64,000 bases of DNA from Vanilla planifolia (Eukaryota; Streptophyta; Magnoliopsida; Asparagales; Orchidaceae), in assembly GCA_023846275.1 (NCBI GenBank), contig CM043878.1, positions 11,167,501 to 11,231,500 of the forward strand. The letters run 5' to 3'. A program made the position numbers and the translations under genes. The notes beneath the pieces were generated by a model. The model saw only the letters and a program-made list of their open reading frames with translations. It searched no databases and was not told where the DNA came from. Every line of letters begins with the position of its first letter. Position 1 is the stretch's first letter. Shown one piece after another: positions 40,601-46,660 of the stretch.

Positions 40601-41569
40601 TTTATTGTGAATGTCTCATACATATCTGGCATTGCATGAGAGCCTTCCCCTTTGAAGATGCTATGGCCTCACCATCTATTAAAATTGCATGTCATGGTAG
40701 CGCTAACATCAATATCATTGCATCTCTTATGTATTTATACTGCTCATTTAGTATGATTCAAACCACACCCTTTATTACTTAATGAGAAAATAAATTGCAG
40801 ATGTGGCTTAGTTGAATATGAAACTGCATTTGAGCTTCAACAGTTTTGTCATGCTGGAGAAGCTCAAAATTACTTGACATGGGTTGACCTGATGTGTTGA
40901 CCTGCTAACGATTGGGATTCAAAGACCTTGTCGATCCTATAAGGACCCTGAAGTTTGATCGTGGGGATCAGCATCTTCCATGTTCTATCGTACCTAATGT
41001 TAGCACTCTCGAAACCAAGGGCATTTGTGTTGAAACATTTTGCTGATTCATAAATTTATATTACATTATCAAATAAAACTTGAGATCCTATGTAGAAAAT
41101 TTTCATGTGTTATGTTCCATTAAGACAAAAGCTAAAAGTAATTTTGCTAAAATAGACGAAAATATAAGTAATTTTGCTAAAATATTTGAAATTTTTAGAG
41201 AATTCTACTTCAGTTGAGGATCATATTTACTTATTTTGCTTTATGACTACTTTTAATTCTTCAATCACTATTTATATGTTTGATGCCCTCTTGCCATTTG
41301 AGCATTCTTGCTTTGGCTCTTTCACATGTGTTGCATCAAGTTCTTTAATTCCTTCTCTGTTGTTCATCAGCCCATTGTATGTTGAGATCATCTCTTTGTC
41401 TCTGGATCTTGGAGAACTGGATGCAGCTATTGCCATTGTTGCTGAAATGGAGAACACTGGGATCAAGGTTCCTGATGAGACCTTGGACATGGTGTTGTCT
41501 GCAAAGCAAAACAATAATTCCTCAGACAACCCAAGGGAAGTGCAGTCGACTTCAGGTTCAATTTGGTAA
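1797..41569 (+). CDS. PTAC3: pTAC3/PAP1, plastid RNA polymerase-associated PPR/SAP protein (5'-partial gene, 10 exons in window)
   Basis: Exons at 1797-1860, 7522-7594, 14629-14706, 17304-17461, 20679-20847, 27950-28412, 28568-28945, 30277-30486, 37619-37752 and 41371-41569 join without frame breaks into 641 residues plus a TAA stop. The product matches plant pTAC3 (PAP1), a nuclear-encoded plastid protein that is part of the plastid-encoded RNA polymerase complex and needed for chloroplast transcription. In order it shows PPR-type helices (ending NWVIQAYTRAE and onward), the LLVECFTKYC block, a basic GERKRWVPR block, a SAP DNA-binding motif (SKMIVSELKEELEGQGL), an acidic Asp/Glu-rich stretch, a WFPEDLHEAF...WGWTWE block, and C-terminal PPR-like helices ending near ETLDMVL. 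The Arabidopsis protein is about 910 residues, so roughly 270 N-terminal residues, with the transit peptide, lie upstream of base 1. The gene is extremely spread out, with introns up to about 7.1 kb full of retroelement debris. The family call is very secure; the exact 3' end is less so. Confidence 0.94.
1985..5400 (+). mobile_element. Decayed Ty1/copia retrotransposon in PTAC3 intron (sense orientation, 5' truncated)
   Basis: Conceptual reading across frameshifts and stops recovers the copia polyprotein in order. The blocks are gag (about 2013-2160, KRLMFLIGLNKN), a damaged zinc knuckle (2250-2312, CDHWHKLGHTKDK then a stop), protease/GAG-pre-integrase debris (about 2590-3090), integrase (3107-3830; IHSDVWRPS, FISFIDDHARWTWAFLLKEK, FVGYST), reverse transcriptase (about 4180-4830; NQDWPIFQLDVKNDFL, with gag-like order preserved) and RNase H (about 4930-5370; HFCDNKSTIN). 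Many stops make it a pseudo-element. Gag starts only about 110-150 bp after PTAC3 window exon 1 with no room for a 5' LTR and leader, so the 5' end is missing. Confidence 0.85.
5775..7400. repeat. Imperfect tandem duplication, two units of about 0.78 kb
   Basis: Unit A (about 5775-6552) and unit B (about 6553-7400) are collinear diverged copies. Shared landmarks include TTCATCRAGAAATGT (5816 / 6596), ATGAAATAGTATG (about 6145 / 6951), a GAGCTATAAT-like site, ATAAACCTAAG-like (6311 / 7179) and GAATTTATTGTT (about 6443 / 7309). Small indels occur throughout. Neither unit carries a recognisable coding block. Unit B ends about 120 bp before PTAC3 window exon 2. Confidence 0.8.
7522..7594 (+). CDS. 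PTAC3: PTAC3 window exon 2
   Basis: This 73-nt exon encodes YMKPDVESYNWVIQAYTRAE followed by SYD and the first two bases of Arg. The acceptor is a T-rich tract ending TTTTTTGTAG, and the donor is GATAG|GTGCAA. It forms the first half of a PPR helical hairpin. The first bases AT complete the GAT codon split from exon 1. Confidence 0.93.
9490..10239 (-). mobile_element. LINE (L1-type) ORF1 remnant with DUF4283-like domain, antisense in PTAC3 intron
   Basis: On the - strand an open frame starts at 10239 with a Ser/Ala/Val-rich N-terminus and reaches FMDIVQLHSKFSTPKDL. Beyond its stop, further downstream (about 9880 to 9500), broken frames recover a DUF4283-like pattern with FPTISGLLSSK, then SPIVLIWILLPHF. 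This order (low-complexity leader, then the DUF4283 fold) is the ORF1 of plant L1 LINEs. Stops and frameshifts show decay. The assignment rests on motif similarity only. Confidence 0.55.
11370..13480 (-). mobile_element. Decayed Ty1/copia pol, antisense in PTAC3 intron
   Basis: Reading the - strand from high to low coordinates gives the C-terminal integrase block (LDPRATAIIFLRYSTTEK, near 13270-13330), a variable linker, the start of reverse transcriptase (KNAFLHKNLKK near 11860), then LEQSPRMLDDGAIKAIMAMG (11695-11754), the catalytic-site block IILTKYVDDIALNK (near 11610) and the following KQEIIISQ...ASLLKDIG pattern (near 11440-11500). This is the canonical copia order. Several stops and frame changes make it inactive. 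Earlier integrase, gag and LTRs were not recovered. Confidence 0.8.
14629..14706 (+). CDS. PTAC3: PTAC3 window exon 3
   Basis: This 78-nt exon encodes VQDVAELLGVMVEDHQRLQP then NVKTH. It opens after ACATGTAG with the G that completes the split Arg codon (AG|G), and ends at CATGC|GTATGA, leaving an Ala codon split in phase 2. It is the second helix of the PPR hairpin begun in exon 2. Confidence 0.93.
14707..17303 (+). other. PTAC3 intron 3 in window, about 2.6 kb
   Basis: The intron runs from CATGC|GTATGA to CACCTAG. No retroelement coding block is recognisable. It contains a poly(A) tract at 16569-16612. The rest is ordinary AT-rich intron sequence. Confidence 0.85.
16569..16612 (+). repeat. 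Poly(A) tract
   Basis: This run of about 44 bases is almost purely A, interrupted by two G residues. It could be the fossil tail of a retroposed element or simple slippage; no LINE coding block lies directly upstream. Confidence 0.9.
17304..17461 (+). CDS. PTAC3: PTAC3 window exon 4
   Basis: This 158-nt exon begins after CACCTAG, completes the Ala codon and reads LLVECFTKYCIVGEAIRHFR, then the ALKNFSGGT and FGDPLSLYLRALCRE blocks. It ends GAAG|GTATGA in phase 1. The sequence is highly conserved in pTAC3 across land plants. Confidence 0.94.
17462..20678 (+). other. PTAC3 intron 4 in window, about 3.2 kb
   Basis: This phase-1 intron runs from GAAG|GTATGA to GGATCAG. It is largely occupied by the LINE reverse transcriptase remnant in its 5' half. 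From 19150 to 20678 I recognise no coding block. Confidence 0.85.
17800..19150 (+). mobile_element. LINE (L1-type) reverse transcriptase remnant, sense in PTAC3 intron
   Basis: Broken frames on the + strand give the LINE reverse transcriptase in order. They are the N-terminal block with SSPNGLTTKFYWIIGNIIDN (about 17905-17960), VIDGSIGSLNSSRCI then a GCLLYIFLF block (about 18385-18460), LHILSLPMILLSF corresponding to the FADDLLIF active-site region (about 18535-18575), and the C-terminal thumb/connection with SSLYYPE...YFILCGMMERK (about 19025-19105). The catalytic region is frameshifted and lacks intact Asp residues, so it is dead. Similarity is by pattern, not alignment. Confidence 0.7.
20679..20847 (+). 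CDS. PTAC3: PTAC3 window exon 5
   Basis: This 169-nt exon after GGATCAG completes Gly and encodes RAAELFEALEAMSKDNQPIA, then RAMILNRKYRTLVSSWIEPL and a block ending EIDYVA. The donor is GCAAG|GTTTGA, splitting an Arg codon in phase 2. Confidence 0.94.
24425..24649 (-). mobile_element. Possible DUF4283-like fragment (LINE ORF1 or gag-type), antisense
   Basis: A 74-codon open frame on - contains CILLWTKFKDLPLYLKSTLC followed by a hydrophobic stretch with LIIDNTKL. This resembles the 'W-V/I-x-[IL]-P-x-[LF]-P-L' core of plant DUF4283 domains (the W/F-x-x-LP-L part is visible). It lies opposite in strand to the LINE reverse transcriptase next to it, so it is either a separate insertion or part of an inversion. 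Confidence 0.4.
24740..25300 (+). mobile_element. LINE reverse transcriptase fragment, sense in PTAC3 intron
   Basis: Across frames the + strand gives a SFIKDRLINNN block (about 24755-24790), HFSVLINGCLEG (about 24980-25015), then LTQLAFAEDLIIFCGAKLG (about 25135-25190) followed by an MDKNLIMNSFLVF block. These correspond to the palm and FADD active-site region of plant L1 LINEs. The FADD box reads FAED, so one catalytic Asp is replaced by Glu. Stops between blocks show it is a fossil. Confidence 0.72.
27950..28412 (+). CDS. PTAC3: PTAC3 window exon 6 (SAP-domain exon)
   Basis: This 463-nt exon, the largest, follows an AATTCAAG acceptor and reads YIAEGGLTGERKRWVPRSGK, a Cys-containing ETSFKQRCLEESK block, and then the SAP motif at about 28240-28352 (SKMIVSELKEELEGQG...TRPVLYQRVQKAR). 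It ends with WVPPIEEEEEE at a GAAGAG|GTATGT donor in phase 0. The ATG at 27933 lies in the intron and is not a start. Confidence 0.96.
28568..28945 (+). CDS. PTAC3: PTAC3 window exon 7 (acidic exon)
   Basis: This 378-nt phase-0 exon follows ATACTAG and reads VDEDLEELISRIKLEDGNTE, then FWKHRFLGEG, a long Asp/Glu-rich low-complexity region (about 28660-28810) and the conserved VPQMIGVQLLKDSE. It ends ...KPAQ at a CCCAG|GTAGCT donor. The acidic stretch is typical of the family and varies in length. Confidence 0.93.
28946..30276 (+). other. PTAC3 intron 7 in window, about 1.3 kb with internal repeats
   Basis: This phase-0 intron runs from CCCAG|GTAGCT to a TTGAAG acceptor. It contains a diverged direct repeat of about 145 bp, copies at about 29455-29600 and 29776-29925, each starting GGAACCATCT and containing a GGTGGYATGTRGCTG box. 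A partial copy starts at 29691, 85 bp before the last. No coding block was recognised. Confidence 0.7.
30277..30486 (+). CDS. PTAC3: PTAC3 window exon 8
   Basis: This 210-nt exon (70 codons, phase 0 at both ends) reads HDDHEDDDWFPEDLHEAF, MYTIADAWGWTWEREF and PPKWSQEWEADLGVKIFQK. The acceptor is TTGAAG; a second in-frame AG 15 nt later (CATGAAG) is possible and would shorten the protein by five residues. The 3' boundary only keeps frame if a GC donor is used (AAG|GCAAGT). Confidence 0.92.
33489..33630. repeat. Minisatellite, 52-53 bp unit, about 2.7 copies
   Basis: Copies begin with CAATGAC at 33489, 33541 and 33594. Each continues with a conserved GCTTTGYATTTT box and, in the first two, TTTGATGTTC then AACAA or AACCAA. 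The third copy is truncated. The open frame on - across it is a by-product of the repeat. Confidence 0.8.
33811..34478. repeat. Diverged direct repeat, two copies of about 240 bp
   Basis: Copy A (about 33811-34050) and copy B (about 34243-34478) share in order CTATGRAGTTCTCTT, a CCCACAARATG-like box, TTCAARS then TTATG, ATWGATGTRGGACTTATTC-like, CTAGAAA, TTGCCTWATGATTCT and CCCYTTTTTGGTC-like sequence. The spacing is about 430 bp. They may be two copies of an unclassified mobile or LTR segment. Confidence 0.65.
35391..35760 (+). promoter_or_regulatory. LTR-like promoter segment (candidate)
   Basis: Three copies of TGTCACGTTA occur at 35391-35400, 35481-35490 and 35515-35524. About 160 bp later comes a good TATA box, TATAAATAG at 35686-35694, and then a C/T-rich leader. 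This arrangement is typical of a retrotransposon LTR U3-R region, but I found no matching second LTR, PBS or polyprotein nearby. A chance arrangement is possible. Confidence 0.3.
37619..37752 (+). CDS. PTAC3: PTAC3 window exon 9
   Basis: This 134-nt exon follows AATTTCAG and reads VIKLGGKPTIGDCAMILRAA, then APLPAAFLTILREAHKLGYI. The donor is GGGAG|GTAACA, phase 2, splitting a Ser codon (AG|C). It is a C-terminal PPR-like helical pair. Confidence 0.94.
37753..41370 (+). other. PTAC3 intron 9 in window, about 3.6 kb
   Basis: This phase-2 intron runs from GGGAG|GTAACA to GTTCATCAG. It contains several unconserved open frames of 60-85 codons (38648-38830 +, 39670-39927 +, 39378-39569 -). I do not recognise any of them as a protein family. 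No clear retroelement block was identified. Confidence 0.8.
41371..41569 (+). CDS. PTAC3: PTAC3 window exon 10 (terminal coding exon)
   Basis: This 199-nt exon after GTTCATCAG completes Ser and encodes PLYVEIISLSLDLGELDAAI, a VAEMENTG...VPDETLDMVL block and a Ser/Asn-rich tail ending SIW before TAA (41567-41569). The tail length is about that of the Arabidopsis protein, which supports this stop. The stop overlaps a perfect donor-like TTTG|GTAAGTAAG, so a further exon or a 3'-UTR intron cannot be excluded. Confidence 0.9.
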
Positions 41570-44500
41570 GTAAGAATCAAATTGAAAAAAATTACAACTT
41601 TTATTCATCTGCATTTTTTCTCCAATAATATATATCTTTTTGTTTTAAACAAATTCAACAATGTCTAATTTGTTAGTGTATCCTCATTTCTTAATAGTAT
41701 TGGGTGACAAATGATATTTTAAAAACTTTAGATAGTTAATTTGGTGACATATTTAAATAAATTTGTTAAAATTTGTAGTTTGGTTTTTACTTGTATTGTT
41801 ACTTCTATTGGTTTCATGGTCAATATTATCTTTGTTAGAGTGAATTATAATAAAAATCATTGATCTTATTAGGTAGAGTAGGTTATATGAATTTTTTGAT
41901 GTTGTTATGTTCTATTTATTAATTGAATAGTTATAATATCAATACATGTTTACCTATTTAATAGTCATTTGTCTTGTCTTTTAGTGTTAGTCTCCTCTAT
42001 TCATAGGATGTAATACTACTAAATTATGTTTCATAGCATGACATTATCTATGTAACATTTACGTGCTCAAATTGCTTAAGTTGACTTCCCATCACTAAAA
42101 CTTTTTTTTTTAAATTACACGTATTTTAAATCATGTTCTTTCTAGTATATGTTTATTTTCATTGCAATATCTATATTATTTAAAATTTTATTTTATTTGT
42201 ATATTTAAATAAACAAATCAACATTGCATATTTGATGACATTTTTAATCTTACTATAACTTTGATAATGTTATCTTTATTCATATAGACTTTGTTTAATG
42301 TTAATATTAATGTCCACATCTTATTTGTCATCGTTTTGGTGTATTATTTAGTGATAATAAAAGTTCATATATTTTAATATTTTTATATTTTTAATTATAG
42401 TTGGATGGTGAATTTGGTGTGTTAATCATTCTTTTGTTTAGACTAAAATTGTATTTAACATATTTAGCTTGAAATCTATTAAGAAACTATCTAATATCAA
42501 TGTGTTTTGTACAATTTAAGAGCATATTCACAATACAATTTCTTGTGATAGAATTTCATAATTGTTTTAGGTTACATCACTAAGTACTTTTCTTTATTTG
42601 TGTGATAATATTTTGAATTGTTAAAAATTAAAGAATAAATAGTATTAACATTATAGTAAATATCTTGTTTACACCTTACTTTATGACATTTTACTCTTTA
42701 ATATATTCTCCTATTATTTATATGTTCATTGAGGATATATTATATTGGTGGTTGAAATTTTATCATCAATTCCTCTTCATGAATCGCACTTCATCGGCTC
42801 AAGCTATGGCATCAATGAAACCTCAAATGAACTTTCAAAAAGGCACGATAATGATAAATGGTGTTAGAAGAAAGTAATGCAAATGTCATGTCTTTGAAAA
42901 ATATCTAAGCCAATTGTCTCTTATCAACTAGAAGTTCCGACTTTAATAGAGAACGAAAAATATTATATTTACTAAAGATTGCAAGGGAGAACTTTGGAAT
43001 GTTATTAGACTAAATGAATTTTATATTTTAGGATCATTAACATGAATTTAATGCCCAATTCAATACATATACCATTATTGCATAACATTTTGTCAATCTA
43101 TACATTGAAGAGAGAAAATATGTTCAATTCAACTTCAAACCTCAAAAAAATCACTTGTTATGAGATTCTTTGATTCTATGTTATGTACTAATTCTAGACT
43201 ATTAATTTTGTGCTAACAAGTGTTTGCTTGTGGTGTGACTAAAACTTGATGTTATATATGATAAGAAACTTGTTAGAGAATTAAAATATTAAAAAAAATG
43301 AAAAATAATGCATCATATATTCATTTTGATGAAAATAACCCTATTAGGGATTTTTATTATAACTAATTTATTTTCTATTATTTCAATACTAGTAGAGCAA
43401 TTCAAAATTGTTGCATGAATGTTTGAAAGTTAAGTCTAGATGGCTTGCAAATAATGCAAACTTATTAATACAAGTGCTTTTTTGTCATTTTAAATTTTTT
43501 AAAATGTTTCAAATTGTTTTTTATTACACAAATATTAATTATTTTATCACAATGATTTCTTTTTTGTGACATAATCATTATGTTGAGCATTACATTTTAT
43601 TTAATCCTGTAAAAACTTTAATTATTTCTTGTGAGATAATAGGCATCCTTAAATATCAAAATATATAGTTTTAAATATTTATAATAATTTAATTCAATTT
43701 TATCTAAGGTTTTTGCTACCCTCCACAACAATCTATTATAGTTATCAAACACCCACATATAATTGTTTGCATTCATCTTATTAATTTTATCAAAGTGTTT
43801 TTGTTTTTCTACAATTCTACTAAGGATGAATTCCTTTTCTTTTGCAATGGAGTTGTCTTTTAGGTTGACATACAATTAGAAAGATGATATTAAATAATAC
43901 TTCAATATATAAATGGGTATTTAAACATAATAATAATATAAACGTTACACATCCTAACTTTAGCTCTAATTATATTTGGGTGCATTAAAAACATTAAAAT
44001 AAATTTGTTAAGTGTCTTTCTACATGAGGGCAAGCATAGGCATGTGACACTTAAATAAAGGATGCTCCAAATATATTACTAGAAATAGGATGAAATTGAC
44101 AACTTCTTTAATAATAGATATGTAATATTTAGAAATAATAATATAAAGAAGAATATAGGAATTTATATTGCTTTTAATTCACTTAAAATAGTTATTAATA
44201 AAGTTTTATGTATTTATGGTTTAAGTTATAATTTAGTAATCATTTTACAATTGTTTGATAACAAATTTAAAAATAATTGTCTTAACCAAATGTGAGGTCA
44301 TTCAAGATAATGAAATTTTATTTTATTTTTTTTATTTAGAAAATATATATTATATAAAGTTTATTTAAATACTATTAAAATAATAATTTAAAATGCTTGA
44401 TTTCACAAATCAGATATTCGTGATTATGTCATAAACGTTTAAATGAAATTTGAGAATCTGATAACTAAATTAAAGAATGTTTTAAATAATTTAATCTAAA

Positions 44501-46400
44501 TTTAATAAGTTGGTTATTTGAAATTCATATAAGCTATTTTGGACCTATCAAATCATTAAATTTAGGAGGTAAATAATTTTGGATAATGTTAATGAACAAT
44601 TATTCTTGATAAATCATGAGGGATGACTCATCTTCCCAAGTAGCATCATGTGATAGTAACATAATCAGAAAATTAATTGGCTATCTATGATAATTTAGTT
44701 AGAATATCTTGTACTATTTGATCATAGCATTGTGCAATTTATATAAACTATTTATAATACTCAATTTATTTGCTAGGGTGGTTTACTTTCCCTCAAAACT
44801 CCAAAGATAGACAGCCTAATTCATTGGATTTTGACTAGTAACCCAATGTAGATGTTCATTTGCTCGAGTGATCTCAAAAACATAATAACTCTATACTCAA
44901 TTGAAAACACATAAACAACCAGTGTTGTAATTGGACGTATCCTAGTTACCATAAAGTTATAAAATACAAAATACACAAATAATTTGCTACTTACACACCA
45001 AGCTCAAATCAAATGAAGCTATTATGCCAAAATGGAATGATGAGTTGTATTAAACATAAAAAAGGTTTAGGAAATGGTCTTGTCATGCTAAGAAAAACTA
45101 CAATCTAACTAGAAGATGAAAATGAAATAATACAAGTCAAGAATGGGCAAACCTACATGACCTTTAACCATACATCTTAATGTCTTAGTTAATACTCATA
45201 TGATGGAATGAGCCTTGATAACTTCCTTTGGGCATCACAAAGAGCTTCCCATAGGAGAAAGCAGAAAAGGTTTGCCAACATCGTTAAAAATGAAACCTGG
45301 AATAACAACGTATAATAATGATTAATATTTTGAAGCAAATGTATGTTAATCTCCTCGAGTTTGGATCAATATGTCTATTTTGTTTCCCATGAGAATATAA
45401 TACACAAGTGTATCAAAATAAATCTAAATGAACTTCAAAACAATGAAACTTTGGTGTCACAATGGATTGGATGTTTTACATTACTTCATCTTATAAAAAA
45501 AGTTAAAAGAAAACAAAGATTCTTAAAAAAGATAGTCTTAACATGCAACATATATTATGCATTGTTAGTTGACACTTGGTAAATATAAAAAACTTTACGA
45601 TAGTCATTGAGTAAAGTAATAAGCTAGTTAGACAAGTTAAAAATGTGTCTACTTGAGAAGAGATGTAAGGACTTCAAGTTGAGAGTCAAGAAAAAGATGA
45701 TAGGGCATTAAGGATAGCTAATGAGCGTGTGAGCTTAGAAGAGCTCAACTGTTTTTCATCGAGAGCTATGAAAGTGTTTTGAGCCGAGGGGTGAAAAGCT
45801 GTCGAGTTCAAAATGTCACCACAACTTGAGTCTCTAAAATTTTATACAAGAAAATATAGTTAAAGTAGTCAAGAAGCAAAGTATATAATAACATAACGAG
45901 TTTAGGTAACTAATGATGACGGATAATATTGGGGCGACTCAAGTAATCCTATTTACACCATCTCATTTATGAATTAAAGATAGAATGAATGTGCAATGGT
46001 GTAATGAAAAAAAAAACATAAATATAAAAAAAAATTAAAAAGTAAAATATAATATTGATATTTATAAAAGATAAGATATGAAACTCATAGGTAAAAGATA
46101 TCCAAATTGTCACAATTGCACTAATTATACTAAAAACTATGTTATAGTTTCTTTAAAAAAAATTAAAAAATTTTGTGAAATATAGTTTTTCTAAAAAATA
46201 TAAAACTCTTTATTATTATTATTATAATGTTTTGTTCATGTTTAAAAAATAGTTTTATAATTTGTAATAAATAATAATTCATGTGATATGATATTATCAT
46301 GAAAATAAAAAGTTAATAAAAAAAATAAGATCTCAACAAAAGTATTCCCAAATAAAGAAAACTTATAAGTGGAGCAAACGACACAAAATTGTTTTCCCAA
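41570..46400. other. AT-rich intergenic region between PTAC3 and the SUVH gene
   Basis: No coding block was recognised on either strand. The longest frames (43618-43875 on -, 45343-45582 on +) show no family resemblance I can name. The first part presumably includes the PTAC3 3' UTR. The DNA is very AT-rich with many short A and T runs. Confidence 0.7.
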
Positions 46401-46465
46401 TCTGGCCTTCTCATTTGTGCTCCCACAAAAAAAATCATTACTCATAACGCTATTCGACGTCCGTA

Positions 46466-46467
46466 CT

Positions 46468-46499
<32 letters not shown>

Positions 46500-46535
46500 C
46501 TATCTCTCGCTCTCTTTCTACTCTTTCTCTCTCTC
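46466..46535 (+). repeat. CT / TATC microsatellite in SUVH 5' leader or promoter
   Basis: A (CT)n run of about nine units is followed by about four to five TATC/CTAT units and further CTCT-rich sequence. It lies about 130-195 bp upstream of the SUVH start codon. CT-rich tracts here are common in plant 5' UTRs and core promoters. Confidence 0.85.
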
Positions 46536-46660
46536 TTCGGGCAAGCCGTCGTCAGCGTGCTCACTGCCTTCCTCCACCTACTTCAATCCGATCACTGCTC
46601 CATCTTTTGGTTCTTGAAAATTACCTCGAGTTTCGTGTTGTTGGTGTCGTCCTCGGGGCC

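Noticed and set aside
46607-46660. Upstream in-frame ATG of the SUVH gene
   Set aside because: The added 18 residues are not family-like, and the Met at 46661 starts the conserved Leu/Asn-rich N-terminus.
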